From Enterobacter sp. RIT418 (GTDB lineage Bacteria > Pseudomonadota > Gammaproteobacteria > Enterobacterales > Enterobacteriaceae), in contig NZ_QBJD02000005.1 in the NCBI RefSeq assembly GCF_003057745.1, positions 186,001 to 250,000 on the forward strand: a stretch of DNA of 64,000 nucleotides. Reading direction: 5' to 3'. The notes beneath the pieces were generated by a model, which was given only the letters and a program-made list of their open reading frames with translations, was not told the origin of the DNA and did not search any database. A program made the translations under genes and the position numbers. Numbering within the stretch: the first letter of the stretch is position 1; each line of letters starts with the position of its first letter. Shown here piece by piece: positions 42,626-50,010 of this stretch.

Positions 42626-43505
42626 CCTTGCATACAGCATTGGCCTTAACGAGGCCATTGCGTTGCAGCAGGTAAACTACTGGCTGAAAGAGACCACCTC
42701 CGGACTGGAGCGTGACGGCGTGCGCTGGATTTACAACACCAACGAGCAATGGCTGGAGCAGTTCCCGTTCTGGTCTGAGTCCACTCTGAAGCGCACATTC
42801 ACCCGCCTGAAAAACCTCGGCGTGCTCAAAGTGGAGCAGTTGAATAAGTCTCAGCGCGACATGACGAACTACTACACGATTAACTACGAAAGCGAGCTTT
42901 TAGATGAGGTCATAGTGACCAAATCGAAGAGTTCAAAATGCACTGTTCCATCAGGTCAAAATGAACCGATGGAAGATGTCAAAGTGAAACGCTCCATCGG
43001 GTCAAAAAGAACCGCTCTCATCAGGTCAAATTGCACTGATGTTCTTACAGAGAATACAACAGAGATTACTACAGATATAAAAAACCCTTCTTGTCCGGTT
43101 GCGCCGCAACCAGACGGTGATGTGTTGATCACCGATCAGGCTAAACAGGTTTTGACCCATCTGAACCAGGTGACCAGTTCGCGTTATCAGGTTTCAACAA
43201 CCTCGCTGCAAAACATTCGTGCCCGAATCGGGGAAGGTTACACCGTTGAAGAATTATCGCTGGTGGTTGACTACTGCAACGCCAAGTGGAGCGGAGATCT
43301 CACGATGTCTGCCTACCTCCGCCCACAAACGCTGTTCCAGCCAAGCAAGTTTCCGGGCTATCTCAAGTCTGCGAACAGCTGGGCCAAAGCTGGGCGTCCT
43401 CGTCGCGTCAACGGAGAGTGGGCCCGCGAAGATGGAATTTTCCGTTCCAGCTTCCAGAACACTGACTACAACAAAGTCCCTGCAGGTTTCAGAGGAGCGA
43501 ACTGA
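42582..43505 (+). CDS. Phage replication initiator (O-like, conserved phage C-terminal domain)
   Basis: 307 residues. The N-terminal part is a winged-helix replication domain (INPDLAYSIGLNEAIALQQV, then STLKRTFTRLKNLGVLKVEQ). The C-terminal domain (LNQVTSSRYQ, then ARIGEGYTVEELSLVVDYCN and YLRPQTLFQPSKFPGYL) is the conserved phage replication C-terminal module. The linker between them is encoded by an array of five iterons, as in lambda O where the origin lies inside the gene. No helicase loader or DnaB-type gene follows, so host DnaB may be recruited directly or through an unrecognised neighbour. Confidence 0.85.
   Translation: MSLLMPSRPIVINPDLAYSIGLNEAIALQQVNYWLKETTSGLERDGVRWIYNTNEQWLEQFPFWSESTLKRTFTRLKNLGVLKVEQLNKSQRDMTNYYTINYESELLDEVIVTKSKSSKCTVPSGQNEPMEDVKVKRSIGSKRTALIRSNCTDVLTENTTEITTDIKNPSCPVAPQPDGDVLITDQAKQVLTHLNQVTSSRYQVSTTSLQNIRARIGEGYTVEELSLVVDYCNAKWSGDLTMSAYLRPQTLFQPSKFPGYLKSANSWAKAGRPRRVNGEWAREDGIFRSSFQNTDYNKVPAGFRGAN
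42933..43042. repeat. Five-iteron array, probable phage origin
   Basis: TCAAAATG-type boxes preceded by CATCAGG start at 42933, 42956, 42979, 43002 and 43026: a period of 23, 23, 23 and 24 bases. The fuller unit is close to CATCAGGTCAAAATGAACCG. An AT-rich stretch (43041-43090) follows, placed like a DNA-unwinding element. Confidence 0.8.
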
Positions 43506-43999
43506 TGAGTTTTCTGAAAACAATACAGCTGTTCGTGTCCAAAAATCCTGGACTGACGAACAAAGAGATTGCTGCAGCACTGCCGGAGTATGACTTGCAC
43601 AGTGTTCAGCGTGCTGTATGTCGCCTTGTCATGCTTAATCGTGCTGAGCGTAAAGGCGAACGTCACAACTTTCGTTACTACGCTAAAGCGCCGGAAGGTC
43701 CTATTGGGCCTATTACCCCGCGGATGCCGGTTGAGAAAGCAGAAGTAATTCCTGAGCCAAAGCAGGAAGCCGCACCAAACCCAGCTGTCATTGCGATGAT
43801 GGACAAGGCTAAAGAGTTATCTGGCAAGGGGCTTTATCTGCGTGCTGCTACCGTTCTGATGGAGGCATTCAATCGCTCAAAGAACGAAACCATGCGCGCC
43901 AAAATTCTCAAGGAGCGTAAGCGCTGCCTGAGTATGGTGCCGAGGGTTAAAACCACTGGTGATGGCTGGTGTCTGGCTGGTCGAGCGAGGAACGTCTGA
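43505..43999 (+). CDS. PerC-like phage regulator with winged-helix N-terminus
   Basis: 164 residues. An N-terminal winged-helix-like region (NPGLTNKEIAAALPEYDLHS) and a Pro-rich linker are followed by AKELSGKGLYLRAATVLMEA, the pattern of the PerC family (GLYRRAATRWLE). Stop and start overlap with both neighbours (TGATG type), so it is translated with the replication genes. A regulatory role is inferred from the family. Confidence 0.6.
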   Translation: MSFLKTIQLFVSKNPGLTNKEIAAALPEYDLHSVQRAVCRLVMLNRAERKGERHNFRYYAKAPEGPIGPITPRMPVEKAEVIPEPKQEAAPNPAVIAMMDKAKELSGKGLYLRAATVLMEAFNRSKNETMRAKILKERKRCLSMVPRVKTTGDGWCLAGRARNV

Positions 44000-44658
44000 T
44001 GAAATACTCTCTGATTTACGCTGACCCAGCCTGGGAATACGGCAACACCATCAGCAACGGCGCGGCTACTAACCACTACGGAACAATGAAGCTTATCGAC
44101 ATGAAGCGTCTTCCGGTCTGGGACCTGGCTGCCGATGATGCTGTTCTGGCTATGTGGTTCACCGGCACGCACACCCGCGAGGCTATCGAACTGGCTGAAG
44201 CCTGGGGCTTTAAAGTCCGCACGATGAAGGGCTTTACATGGGTGAAGTTCAACCCGCTGGCAGAGCAGCACATTAACAAAGCGCTTCAGGCTGGAGGTGT
44301 AGAGGACTTTTACGATTTTCTCGACCTGTTGAACGTGCAGACCCGCATGAACGGCGGCAACTACACCCGAGCCAATACCGAGGACATGCTGATCGCCACA
44401 AGGGGGAATGGACTGGAACGCCAGTGCGCCAGTATTAAGCAGGTTATCTACAGCCCACTCGGTGAGCACAGCCAGAAACCTGCGGAGGCGCGTTTCCGTC
44501 TGGAGAAACTCTATGGTGATGTCCCGCGAATCGAACTCTTCAGCCGTAGTGGCGCGCCTGGCTGGGACCACTGGGGTAATCAATCAGAGGCACCGGCTGT
44601 TGAGCTTATCACAGCAGTGGCCGTTCCTATGGGAAAACCGCAGGAGCATGCAGCATGA
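43999..44658 (+). CDS. MT-A70 family adenine-N6 DNA methyltransferase
   Basis: 219 residues from the ATG at 43999; the frame is open 10 codons upstream. The catalytic motif is DPAW at residues 9-12, a variant of DPPW. The MT-A70 segment MLIATRGNGLERQCASIKQV then SPLGEHSQKPAEARFRLEKL and the terminal ELFSRSGAPGWDHWGNQ are typical. Such phage enzymes modify adenines in phage DNA, commonly to evade host restriction. The target site cannot be read from sequence. Confidence 0.9.
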   Translation: MKYSLIYADPAWEYGNTISNGAATNHYGTMKLIDMKRLPVWDLAADDAVLAMWFTGTHTREAIELAEAWGFKVRTMKGFTWVKFNPLAEQHINKALQAGGVEDFYDFLDLLNVQTRMNGGNYTRANTEDMLIATRGNGLERQCASIKQVIYSPLGEHSQKPAEARFRLEKLYGDVPRIELFSRSGAPGWDHWGNQSEAPAVELITAVAVPMGKPQEHAA

Positions 44659-44978
44659 GAGCAGAATTAACGTCGCGTCAGAGTGAAGTGCTGGATGCCA
44701 TAGTGCTCTACAAAGAGCGCACAGGCTTCCCGCCTACTATTCAGGAGCTTGCAGGTTTAATTGGGTGCGCATCCCCGAACGCAGCAGCAGCGCACGTGAA
44801 GGCGCTCAAGAAAAAAGGTTACATCTTCATTGCTCCTGGGGCTGCCAGGGGCATTACCATCGTCAAAACGGAACCTGATGAGGATCCGGTATCGATCATC
44901 AAAGACCTGTTATCAGGTGGAGAAAAAGCCAGGAATAAGGCTGTTGAATGGCTGAAGAAACAGGGGGTGACTTTATGA
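44655..44978 (+). CDS. LexA-type DNA-binding domain protein without protease domain
   Basis: 107 residues. The first 65 (LTSRQSEVLDAIVLYKERTG, then FPPTIQELAGLIGCASPNAA) are the LexA winged-helix domain. The Ser/Lys protease half is replaced by a short charged helix (SIIKDLLSGGEKARNKAVEW). It could bind SOS-box-like sites but could not be cleaved. It overlaps both neighbours by 4 bases. Confidence 0.8.
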   Translation: MRAELTSRQSEVLDAIVLYKERTGFPPTIQELAGLIGCASPNAAAAHVKALKKKGYIFIAPGAARGITIVKTEPDEDPVSIIKDLLSGGEKARNKAVEWLKKQGVTL

Positions 44979-45364
44979 AACTGGTGCTCCCGTTCCCGCC
45001 GAGCGTAAATACCTACTGGCGCGCCCCGAACAAGGGTCCTTTAAAGGGCCGCCATCTGATAAGTGCCAAAGGTAGGGCATATCAAAGCGCAGCCTGTGTC
45101 GCCATTGTCGAGCAGCTTCGCTTCCTTCCAAAGCCATCAACAGCACCAGCTGCTGTCGAAATTATATTGTACCCACCGGATGAACGCCGCCGAGACATCG
45201 ACAACTACAACAAGGCCTTGTTCGATGCTCTTACACACGCTGGCATCTGGGAGGATGATAGCCAGGTGCAGCGCATGCTGGTTGAGTGGGGCCCGAAAGT
45301 ACCTGGCGGGAGGACAGAAATATCGATCACTAAATATCAACCCTCAATGGAGGTAAGCGGGTGA
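44975..45364 (+). CDS. rusA: Holliday junction resolvase RusA
   Basis: 129 residues from the ATG at 44975 (ATGA overlap). LPFPPSVNTYWRAPNKG at the start, the catalytic Asp pair in RRRDIDNYNKALFDAL and the further acidic group EDDSQV match RusA. It resolves branched DNA from phage replication and recombination. Confidence 0.92.
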   Translation: MKLVLPFPPSVNTYWRAPNKGPLKGRHLISAKGRAYQSAACVAIVEQLRFLPKPSTAPAAVEIILYPPDERRRDIDNYNKALFDALTHAGIWEDDSQVQRMLVEWGPKVPGGRTEISITKYQPSMEVSG

Positions 45365-46350
45365 GAGCCATACTAACGCCTGAAGTAGCTCCAATGTCTG
45401 GAGTAGTGCTATTTCGCCCGAGCAACGAGCTGCTATGGCTCTTCCGTCGTGGGCGAGTGGTGATTGAAACGCCATCTGAAGCTATCCAGCATTTACCATC
45501 AGGCCTTATTCCGGAAGCCCACCAGCCGCTGACTGATGATGAGGGTATGCAGGCTCTTTTCATGAACGAAAGGGTTATACAGCGCGCTGGAGGACTGAGC
45601 GGACTTGAAGCCTGGTTAGAACGAAAATTCGAATGTCAGTGGCCGCATAATGAATGGCACTCTCAGGACTTTACGGTAATGAGGCATGCCCCCGGAAGCA
45701 TTCGCCTCTGCTGGGGATGTGATAACCAACTGCGTGAGCAAACCACTGAAAGACTGGCAGGAATTGCCATGCAGAACCTGGTAAAATGGCTGCTCGAAAG
45801 GGTGAATATTATGCTGGGTTTCAGTGCTGACCACACCCTGACGTTGCCGGAGTTCTGCTGGTGGATGGTACGTAACGACCTTGCTGACCTTATTCCTGAA
45901 TCAGTGGCGAGCAAAGCCCTCAGGATTAAGCCTGAATCGCACAACTCAGTGATGCGGGAAAGTGACATTGTTCCTTCATTGCCGGCGACTGAAATCCTCC
46001 AAGAGAAAGTTAAGAAGGTTGTTTCGGTGAAGGTCGATCCTGAATCACCGGAATCTTTCATGCTGAGGCCAAAGCGCCGACGCTGGGAGAACGAGAAGTA
46101 CACCCGCTGGGTGAAGTCGCAGCAGTGCAGTTGCTGCAATAATCCGGCAGACGACCCCCACCACCTGATAGGCCACGGGCAGGGTGGAATGGGTACCAAA
46201 GCGCACGACCTGTTTGTGATACCGCTGTGCAGAGCGCATCACGACGAGTTGCACGCTGATCCTGTGGCATTTGAAGCGAAGCACGGCGACCAGTTAACGT
46301 TGTTGTTTCGGTTTTTAGATCGTGCGCTGGCAATTGGCGTAGTAGCATGA
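45361..46350 (+). CDS. DUF968 protein with HNH-like C-terminus
   Basis: 329 residues from a GTG overlapping the rusA stop. The N-terminal region is the DUF968 type. The C-terminal part has CSCCNNPADDPHHLIGHGQG, then KAHDLFVIPLCRAHHDELHA: a zinc-binding Cys pair and HNH-type His residues. Found between rusA and Q in many lambdoid phages. Nuclease activity is inferred from the motif. Confidence 0.8.
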   Translation: MRAILTPEVAPMSGVVLFRPSNELLWLFRRGRVVIETPSEAIQHLPSGLIPEAHQPLTDDEGMQALFMNERVIQRAGGLSGLEAWLERKFECQWPHNEWHSQDFTVMRHAPGSIRLCWGCDNQLREQTTERLAGIAMQNLVKWLLERVNIMLGFSADHTLTLPEFCWWMVRNDLADLIPESVASKALRIKPESHNSVMRESDIVPSLPATEILQEKVKKVVSVKVDPESPESFMLRPKRRRWENEKYTRWVKSQQCSCCNNPADDPHHLIGHGQGGMGTKAHDLFVIPLCRAHHDELHADPVAFEAKHGDQLTLLFRFLDRALAIGVVA

Positions 46351-46364
46351 AAAGTGGAGATAAC

Positions 46365-46712
46365 ATGCGTGATATGTATGAGGTAATGGATCGCTGGGGA
46401 GCTTGGGCGGCTGCTGATAGCAGTGGAGTCGACTGGAAACCTATTGCAGCTGGTTTTAAGGGGTTGCTGCCACACGGTAAGAAGTTACGCCTGCAATGTG
46501 ATGATGATGAAGGGATAATGATTGACGGCTGTGTATCCCGCCTGAAGAAGTATAAGCCAGAAGAGTATGAACTAATCATTGCTCATTTCGTAATCGGCAT
46601 ATCGCTACGTACAATTGCGAAGAAAAGACGATGTTCTGATGGGACCATTAGGAAAGAACTACAAACTGCATTAGGATTTGTTTCAGGTGTTATGCTTATG
46701 GTAGAAAGTTGA
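46365..46712 (+). CDS. Antitermination protein Q-like
   Basis: 115 residues from the ATG at 46365 (GTGGAG upstream). MYEVMDRWGAWAAADSSGVD is the signature start of the phage antitermination Q family and the C-terminus is a helix-turn-helix (GISLRTIAKKRRCSDGTIRK). It should let RNA polymerase read through into the lysis and morphogenesis genes. A minus-strand module now lies directly downstream, where the late promoter would be expected. Confidence 0.87.
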   Translation: MRDMYEVMDRWGAWAAADSSGVDWKPIAAGFKGLLPHGKKLRLQCDDDEGIMIDGCVSRLKKYKPEEYELIIAHFVIGISLRTIAKKRRCSDGTIRKELQTALGFVSGVMLMVES

Positions 46713-46722
46713 GAATAAGTAG

Positions 46723-46751
46723 GGAGTCGCTACGACTACTACAGCGACTCC
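46723..46751. terminator. Hairpin between Q and the rexB-like gene
   Basis: GGAGTCGCT and AGCGACTCC form a perfect 9-bp stem with an 11-base loop, between two converging genes. T-runs are weak on both sides, but the position suggests a bidirectional terminator. Confidence 0.55.
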
Positions 46752-46752
46752 A

Positions 46753-47187
46753 CTATTTTATATTTAATACCACCATTGAAAATCTTCGACCTGCTTCTAT
46801 AAGATAAAGGATACTGATACTAAGGAAAAATATTATCAGATAGAAGAAACATTTTATCAAATAGTCTTGAGATACGAGACAAACCAAGCAAACTACAATC
46901 AGTGAAAGCAGAAATGCGCAAGTTAATATTGTGTCCGCTATCAAACGTCTGTAGTGCCCAGTTTTGAGCATATTTATCACTAGCTTTTTATCCATCAGTG
47001 CCGTTATTAGTGACATAGATGTGATTAAGAAGCCTAAAAGAGTTCCAGCTAAACCAGTAATAACACCTGAGGCACTCACTAACACCTCAACTTTTATACT
47101 TTCTGATTTAAACCAAAATATGATTACCACTAAGGCGCTTATAACAGACCTAGAGCAGAGCGTCTTCCATTGCACCAAAGTATTCAT
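46753..47187 (-). CDS. Four-helix membrane protein, RexB-like
   Basis: 144 residues, the same length as lambda RexB. Four membrane segments are visible at about 13-27, 41-64, 82-105 and 113-132. The second one (GVITGLAGTLLGFLITSMSL) can be laid on lambda RexB LSSYAGTMIAILIAALTFLI as remembered, and a basic loop follows it in both. It starts 38 bases inside the upstream gene, so the two are coupled. RexB is an ion-channel-like protein that depolarises the cell on phage attack. The homology is my reading and not a search result; it could be an unrelated small membrane protein. Confidence 0.6.
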   Translation of the reverse strand: MNTLVQWKTLCSRSVISALVVIIFWFKSESIKVEVLVSASGVITGLAGTLLGFLITSMSLITALMDKKLVINMLKTGHYRRLIADTILTCAFLLSLIVVCLVCLVSQDYLIKCFFYLIIFFLSISILYLIEAGRRFSMVVLNIK

Positions 47188-48034
47188 CTAACGCCTCCTG
47201 ACATTCTGCTTTAGCTGTGTCAATGATACCATACATTGTAAAACTTGGAGGAAAATGAGAATTTGTCTCAACAGACTGCCACGAAAAGACGCGGTCAGCA
47301 ACTAGATCAATAGGAAACTCAATGCCATCTTCAAAAACATGAGCTCGAGCAGTCGTGGCCCCGCTACGCATCACATTTCTTAAAGTCCTTTTTAATCGGT
47401 TTGTTAACCTTCCTTCAGTGTCTGCCCTTCTCAAATCAACACCCATGCTAATTTTTAAGCTATCTGCATCAGCATCAGTCATCATACCAAGAATGCTGGA
47501 TCCAAAGTCATCATCTGGATAAAGAGCTGGATTTGTAGGCCTTGGCAAAGTGATTTCAATTTTTTTCAATTCAACATCACCACTCATAAGACGCGCAATT
47601 GCATCTGATTGTAAAACAGGTCCGGCTGATAGCTTGATACCTGCTGTACTACTCAAGAAATTAACGAATTGATTAACTCCACTTGAATGATTATTTCTGT
47701 GCCATGCGAGAATGTTGTTTTCTTCGTAGAATATAAAAAAATTCTTTTCAATAAGCCCCTCGCCATCCTCTAACTCGATTTCCTCTGCATCCTCACCTGG
47801 AAGACCAATCTCGGGAATGTCGGTATCCCTAAATTTACGGAACTGTCCGCAAACACTCATAGGATAACGATCGAAAACTAATCCCCATACCTCTCGTGTG
47901 AACCCTCCAATTTCTAAAGATGTATCATATATTTCATTACTCAAAGCTTCGAACAGATTGCGAATTGATAATACATCTTGATTTGGAACAAGATTCAATT
48001 GAAAGAACTCAATTTTATATGAACGCTGAGGCAT
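47150..48034 (-). CDS. RexA-like sensor protein of a two-gene module
   Basis: 294 residues from the ATG at 48034 (AAAGG upstream); the frame is open 27 codons further. Lambda RexA has 279. The middle can be aligned by eye with remembered RexA: FFIFYEENNILAW with FLFVEGDTIGFAR, NQFVNFLSSTAGIKLSAGPV with SDLTDFLIGKGMSLSSGERV, and LKKIEITLPRP with TVKVEAKLPVF. No catalytic motif is seen. The gene is AT-rich, on the strand opposite the late operon, and precedes the RexB-like gene as rexA precedes rexB. An abortive-infection role is inferred. Confidence 0.6.
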   Translation of the reverse strand: MPQRSYKIEFFQLNLVPNQDVLSIRNLFEALSNEIYDTSLEIGGFTREVWGLVFDRYPMSVCGQFRKFRDTDIPEIGLPGEDAEEIELEDGEGLIEKNFFIFYEENNILAWHRNNHSSGVNQFVNFLSSTAGIKLSAGPVLQSDAIARLMSGDVELKKIEITLPRPTNPALYPDDDFGSSILGMMTDADADSLKISMGVDLRRADTEGRLTNRLKRTLRNVMRSGATTARAHVFEDGIEFPIDLVADRVFSWQSVETNSHFPPSFTMYGIIDTAKAECQEALDEYFGAMEDALL

Positions 48035-48256
48035 ACCCTTTTCCTTTTTTACTTCTACAGGAGGTCTCTTAAAACGGATGAATTCAATGATACGAAAAGT
48101 GTAACGCGTACGCAAAAACTATCGTAATCTGTTAAGTATGAACTCTAACGAAACTGCTTAGGTAGCTCTCCACCCTCAAAAAATCGATCTCTATCAAAGA
48201 TATATCGAATGCTCTTTGCTAATGCTATTTATCTCAGCCTAATCAAGGAGTTTTTT

Positions 48257-48496
48257 ATGGGTGGTTGTACTGTATGTGGATGTTCTCTGAATGATTCACA
48301 TGATGCAGTGTATGAAGGTATTGACTGTAAGTCTTGCCCAAGGTGTTCAGCAAATGCTGGAGTTCATGTGTTTTACAAAACTGAAGACTTTGGTTACAGG
48401 GATATGGGCGATGGTAGGCACATAGTTCAATCATGGTGTCCTTCTTGCCGTGCCGGAGAAAACCCGTCTATTCCTGAAGCGTTCAGATGTAAGTGA
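48257..48496 (+). CDS. Small Cys-rich zinc-ribbon-like protein
   Basis: 79 residues from the ATG at 48257 with AAGGAG upstream. Cys pairs CTVCGC, CKSCPRC and CPSCRAG plus a C-terminal Cys could bind one or two metal ions. No family recognised. It is in the late-gene direction and ends in a terminator. Confidence 0.65.
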   Translation: MGGCTVCGCSLNDSHDAVYEGIDCKSCPRCSANAGVHVFYKTEDFGYRDMGDGRHIVQSWCPSCRAGENPSIPEAFRCK

Positions 48497-48511
48497 CTAA
48501 AATAATTTTCA

Positions 48512-48538
48512 CAAGGCTGCCACTAGGCGGCCTTTTTT
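48512..48538 (+). terminator. Terminator after the Cys-rich gene
   Basis: AAGGCTGCC-ACTA-GGCGGCCTT followed by TTTT. Nearly the same hairpin recurs at 49552-49575. Confidence 0.75.
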
Positions 48539-48540
48539 GT

Positions 48541-48668
48541 TTCCCCTCGTTCTGATGGGACTCACGGTAATTAGAGGGGGCTAAATGTCCGATCCTTTAT
48601 CTAGTACTATGATAGCGGCCTTTGGTTGGTGTGATGAGAACGCTCTGATTGAATTAGTGAAGCAATGA
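48541..48668 (+). pseudogene. Truncated second copy of the holin leader and start
   Basis: TTTCCCCTC, then GAGGGGG, then ATGTCCGATCC (ATG at 48585) repeats the leader and first codons of the holin gene at 49571-49634. After MSDPLSS the frame gives TMIAAFGWCDENALIELVKQ and stops at 48668, without the holin membrane helices. It looks like a remnant left by recombination. The following 270 bases up to the first RNA element hold no recognisable gene. Confidence 0.6.
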
Positions 48669-48938
48669 TAGTTGTCGCTTGATACCTAGGCCTTATCTCC
48701 TCTGCTACATCAATGGTAAACATGACGTTGAAATGGGCCTAGGAATTACTGACATCTAGCATCTGATTCAGGGAGATGGTAGTTGCCGCAAAGGAGAAGC
48801 TGAGGAGATGACGCCTTGTTGTTGTGTATCTTTAAAAGAATATATTCTTCTATAGTCATGGCAGATTTTTAACGCTGTGCATAAGATTTATATGCATCCT
48901 GCGGAATGGATGTTTCTGAAAGCGACTTTGTGGTGGAT

Positions 48939-49040
48939 CCCCCTAAGCGGAGGGGCGATTCAGCAGGACATTTCTCCTGAGTGTCCAACCAGCACGCGGA
49001 AATGAATGCTGTAAACATTTCCACCGGGAGGCACCCGGCA
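48939..49040 (+). ncRNA. Phage structured RNA element, copy 1
   Basis: 5' hairpin CCCC(48939-48942)/GGGG(48952-48955) and 3' hairpin CCGGG-AGGCA-CCCGG (49024-49038), the latter shared exactly with copies 2 and 3. In the middle CAGCA (48961) pairs with TGCTG (49007) around GGACA/TGTCC. A strong terminator follows at 49076-49103, so a free RNA is possible. No open frame runs through it. The family is not known to me; C4-type antisense RNAs of phages P1/P7 are the nearest comparison in size and form. Confidence 0.5.
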
Positions 49041-49075
49041 CCACATCATATGTTATTGCCAACTTAGCTTTTCAT

Positions 49076-49103
49076 GCCTGCTCGACCGAGCAGGCTTTTT
49101 TTT
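49076..49103 (+). terminator. Strong terminator after RNA element copy 1
   Basis: GCCTGCTC/GAGCAGGC with a GACC loop and eight Ts. Confidence 0.9.
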
Positions 49104-49167
49104 GCACTGACATATTCAACCATTGACGAAATGAATGATTCTTGACTAGGTTATGCTTGTGATAAAT

Positions 49168-49260
49168 CCCCCTATGCGGTGGGGCGTCTGGTGAACTGCT
49201 ATATGCAGGTATGCGCGCGGCTTTGATGACCAGAGATAAGTCACCGGGAGGCACCCGGCA
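49168..49260 (+). ncRNA. Phage structured RNA element, copy 2
   Basis: 5' hairpin CCCCCTATGCGGTGGGG (as in copy 3) and 3' hairpin CCGGGAGGCACCCGG at 49244-49258. In the middle TCTGGT (49187-49192) pairs perfectly with ACCAGA (49229-49234) around CTGC/GCAG. There is no intrinsic terminator until after the next gene, so this copy may lie in an mRNA leader. Confidence 0.5.
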
Positions 49261-49343
49261 TCACATCCTAAAACTATTTCGCCGACGACTTTATGCCTTA
49301 CAGTCATGTATACTTCTTAATGAAATAATTTAAGAGGTGAATT

Positions 49344-49532
49344 ATGAAAGAGGGATATTATTGGATAAGACACAATGAATGTGTCCAGGTTGCTTATTAC
49401 TCGCACGGTCAAACTGAAGACATGCTGACTGGTAAGATTGTCTGTGGAGTCTGGCACCTGACACATGGCTTCGATCTTTGCCATAACGGTGAAGCCGTCG
49501 TTCTAGAGGGACCACTACCACCACCTCTTTGA
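49344..49532 (+). CDS. Small phage hypothetical protein
   Basis: 62 residues (MKEGYYWIRHNECVQVAYYS and so on, ending LEGPLPPPL) with AAGAGGTG before the ATG. The GYYWIRH start and the WHLTHGFD segment recall short proteins found near phage lysis genes. No function known. A terminator follows. Confidence 0.7.
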   Translation: MKEGYYWIRHNECVQVAYYSHGQTEDMLTGKIVCGVWHLTHGFDLCHNGEAVVLEGPLPPPL

Positions 49533-49551
49533 AACCTATTCAAACATTACG

Positions 49552-49575
49552 GGCTGCCTCAAGGCGGCCTTTTTT
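49552..49575 (+). terminator. Terminator before the holin gene
   Basis: GGCTGCC-TCAA-GGCGGCC followed by six Ts; a near copy of the hairpin at 48512-48538. With Q-modified polymerase this would be read through. Confidence 0.8.
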
Positions 49576-49623
49576 ATTTCCCCTCAAATCTAATGAGAGG
49601 ATTCACAGCATTGAGGGGGACCG

Positions 49624-50010
49624 ATGTCCGATCCGATTTCCGGCACTGGCTTAGCTAGTGGCGCTCTTACGGGTGCCAGTATCTATGGCCTGCTTACAGG
49701 CACCGATTATGGTGTGGTATTTGGCGCATTTGCAGGTGCCGTATTCTACATCGCCACAGCTGCGGAGCTGAGTGCAACACGCCGACTAGCATATTTCATA
49801 GTGTCATATATCGCCGGGATCTTATGCTCCGGGCTGGTGGGTTCAAAGTTATCTGCCTGGACCGGTTACAGTGATAAGCCTCTGGACGCCATCGGTGCCG
49901 TAATTATTTCTGCATTAGCCGTCAAAATCCTGACGTTCCTGAACAACCAGGATATCGGCTCGCTTGTGGCGCTGATAACGCGCCGGGGAGGTTCAGGTGG
50001 TAATGAATGA
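49624..50010 (+). CDS. Putative phage holin
   Basis: 128 residues with three or four hydrophobic segments (LTGASIYGLLTGTDYGVVFG, AFAGAVFYIATAA, YFIVSYIAGILCSGLVG, LDAIGAVIISALAVKILTFL). Gly/Ala-rich, beginning MSDPISGTGLASGALTGASI. First gene of the lysis cassette; AGGGGG precedes the ATG. It should form the membrane lesion that sets lysis timing. Confidence 0.8.
   Translation: MSDPISGTGLASGALTGASIYGLLTGTDYGVVFGAFAGAVFYIATAAELSATRRLAYFIVSYIAGILCSGLVGSKLSAWTGYSDKPLDAIGAVIISALAVKILTFLNNQDIGSLVALITRRGGSGGNE

Noticed and set aside
42933..43042. Iteron array as a CRISPR
   Set aside because: The 23-24 base period leaves no spacers, and the array is inside a coding sequence.
49123..49157. TTGACG...TATGCT as a late promoter PR'
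   Set aside because: The spacing does not fit sigma-70 and nothing comparable precedes copies 1 and 3, so no late promoter is claimed.
48939..49260. RNA elements as tRNA genes
   Set aside because: There is no T-arm consensus, anticodon arm or CCA end; the conserved hairpins do not fit a cloverleaf.
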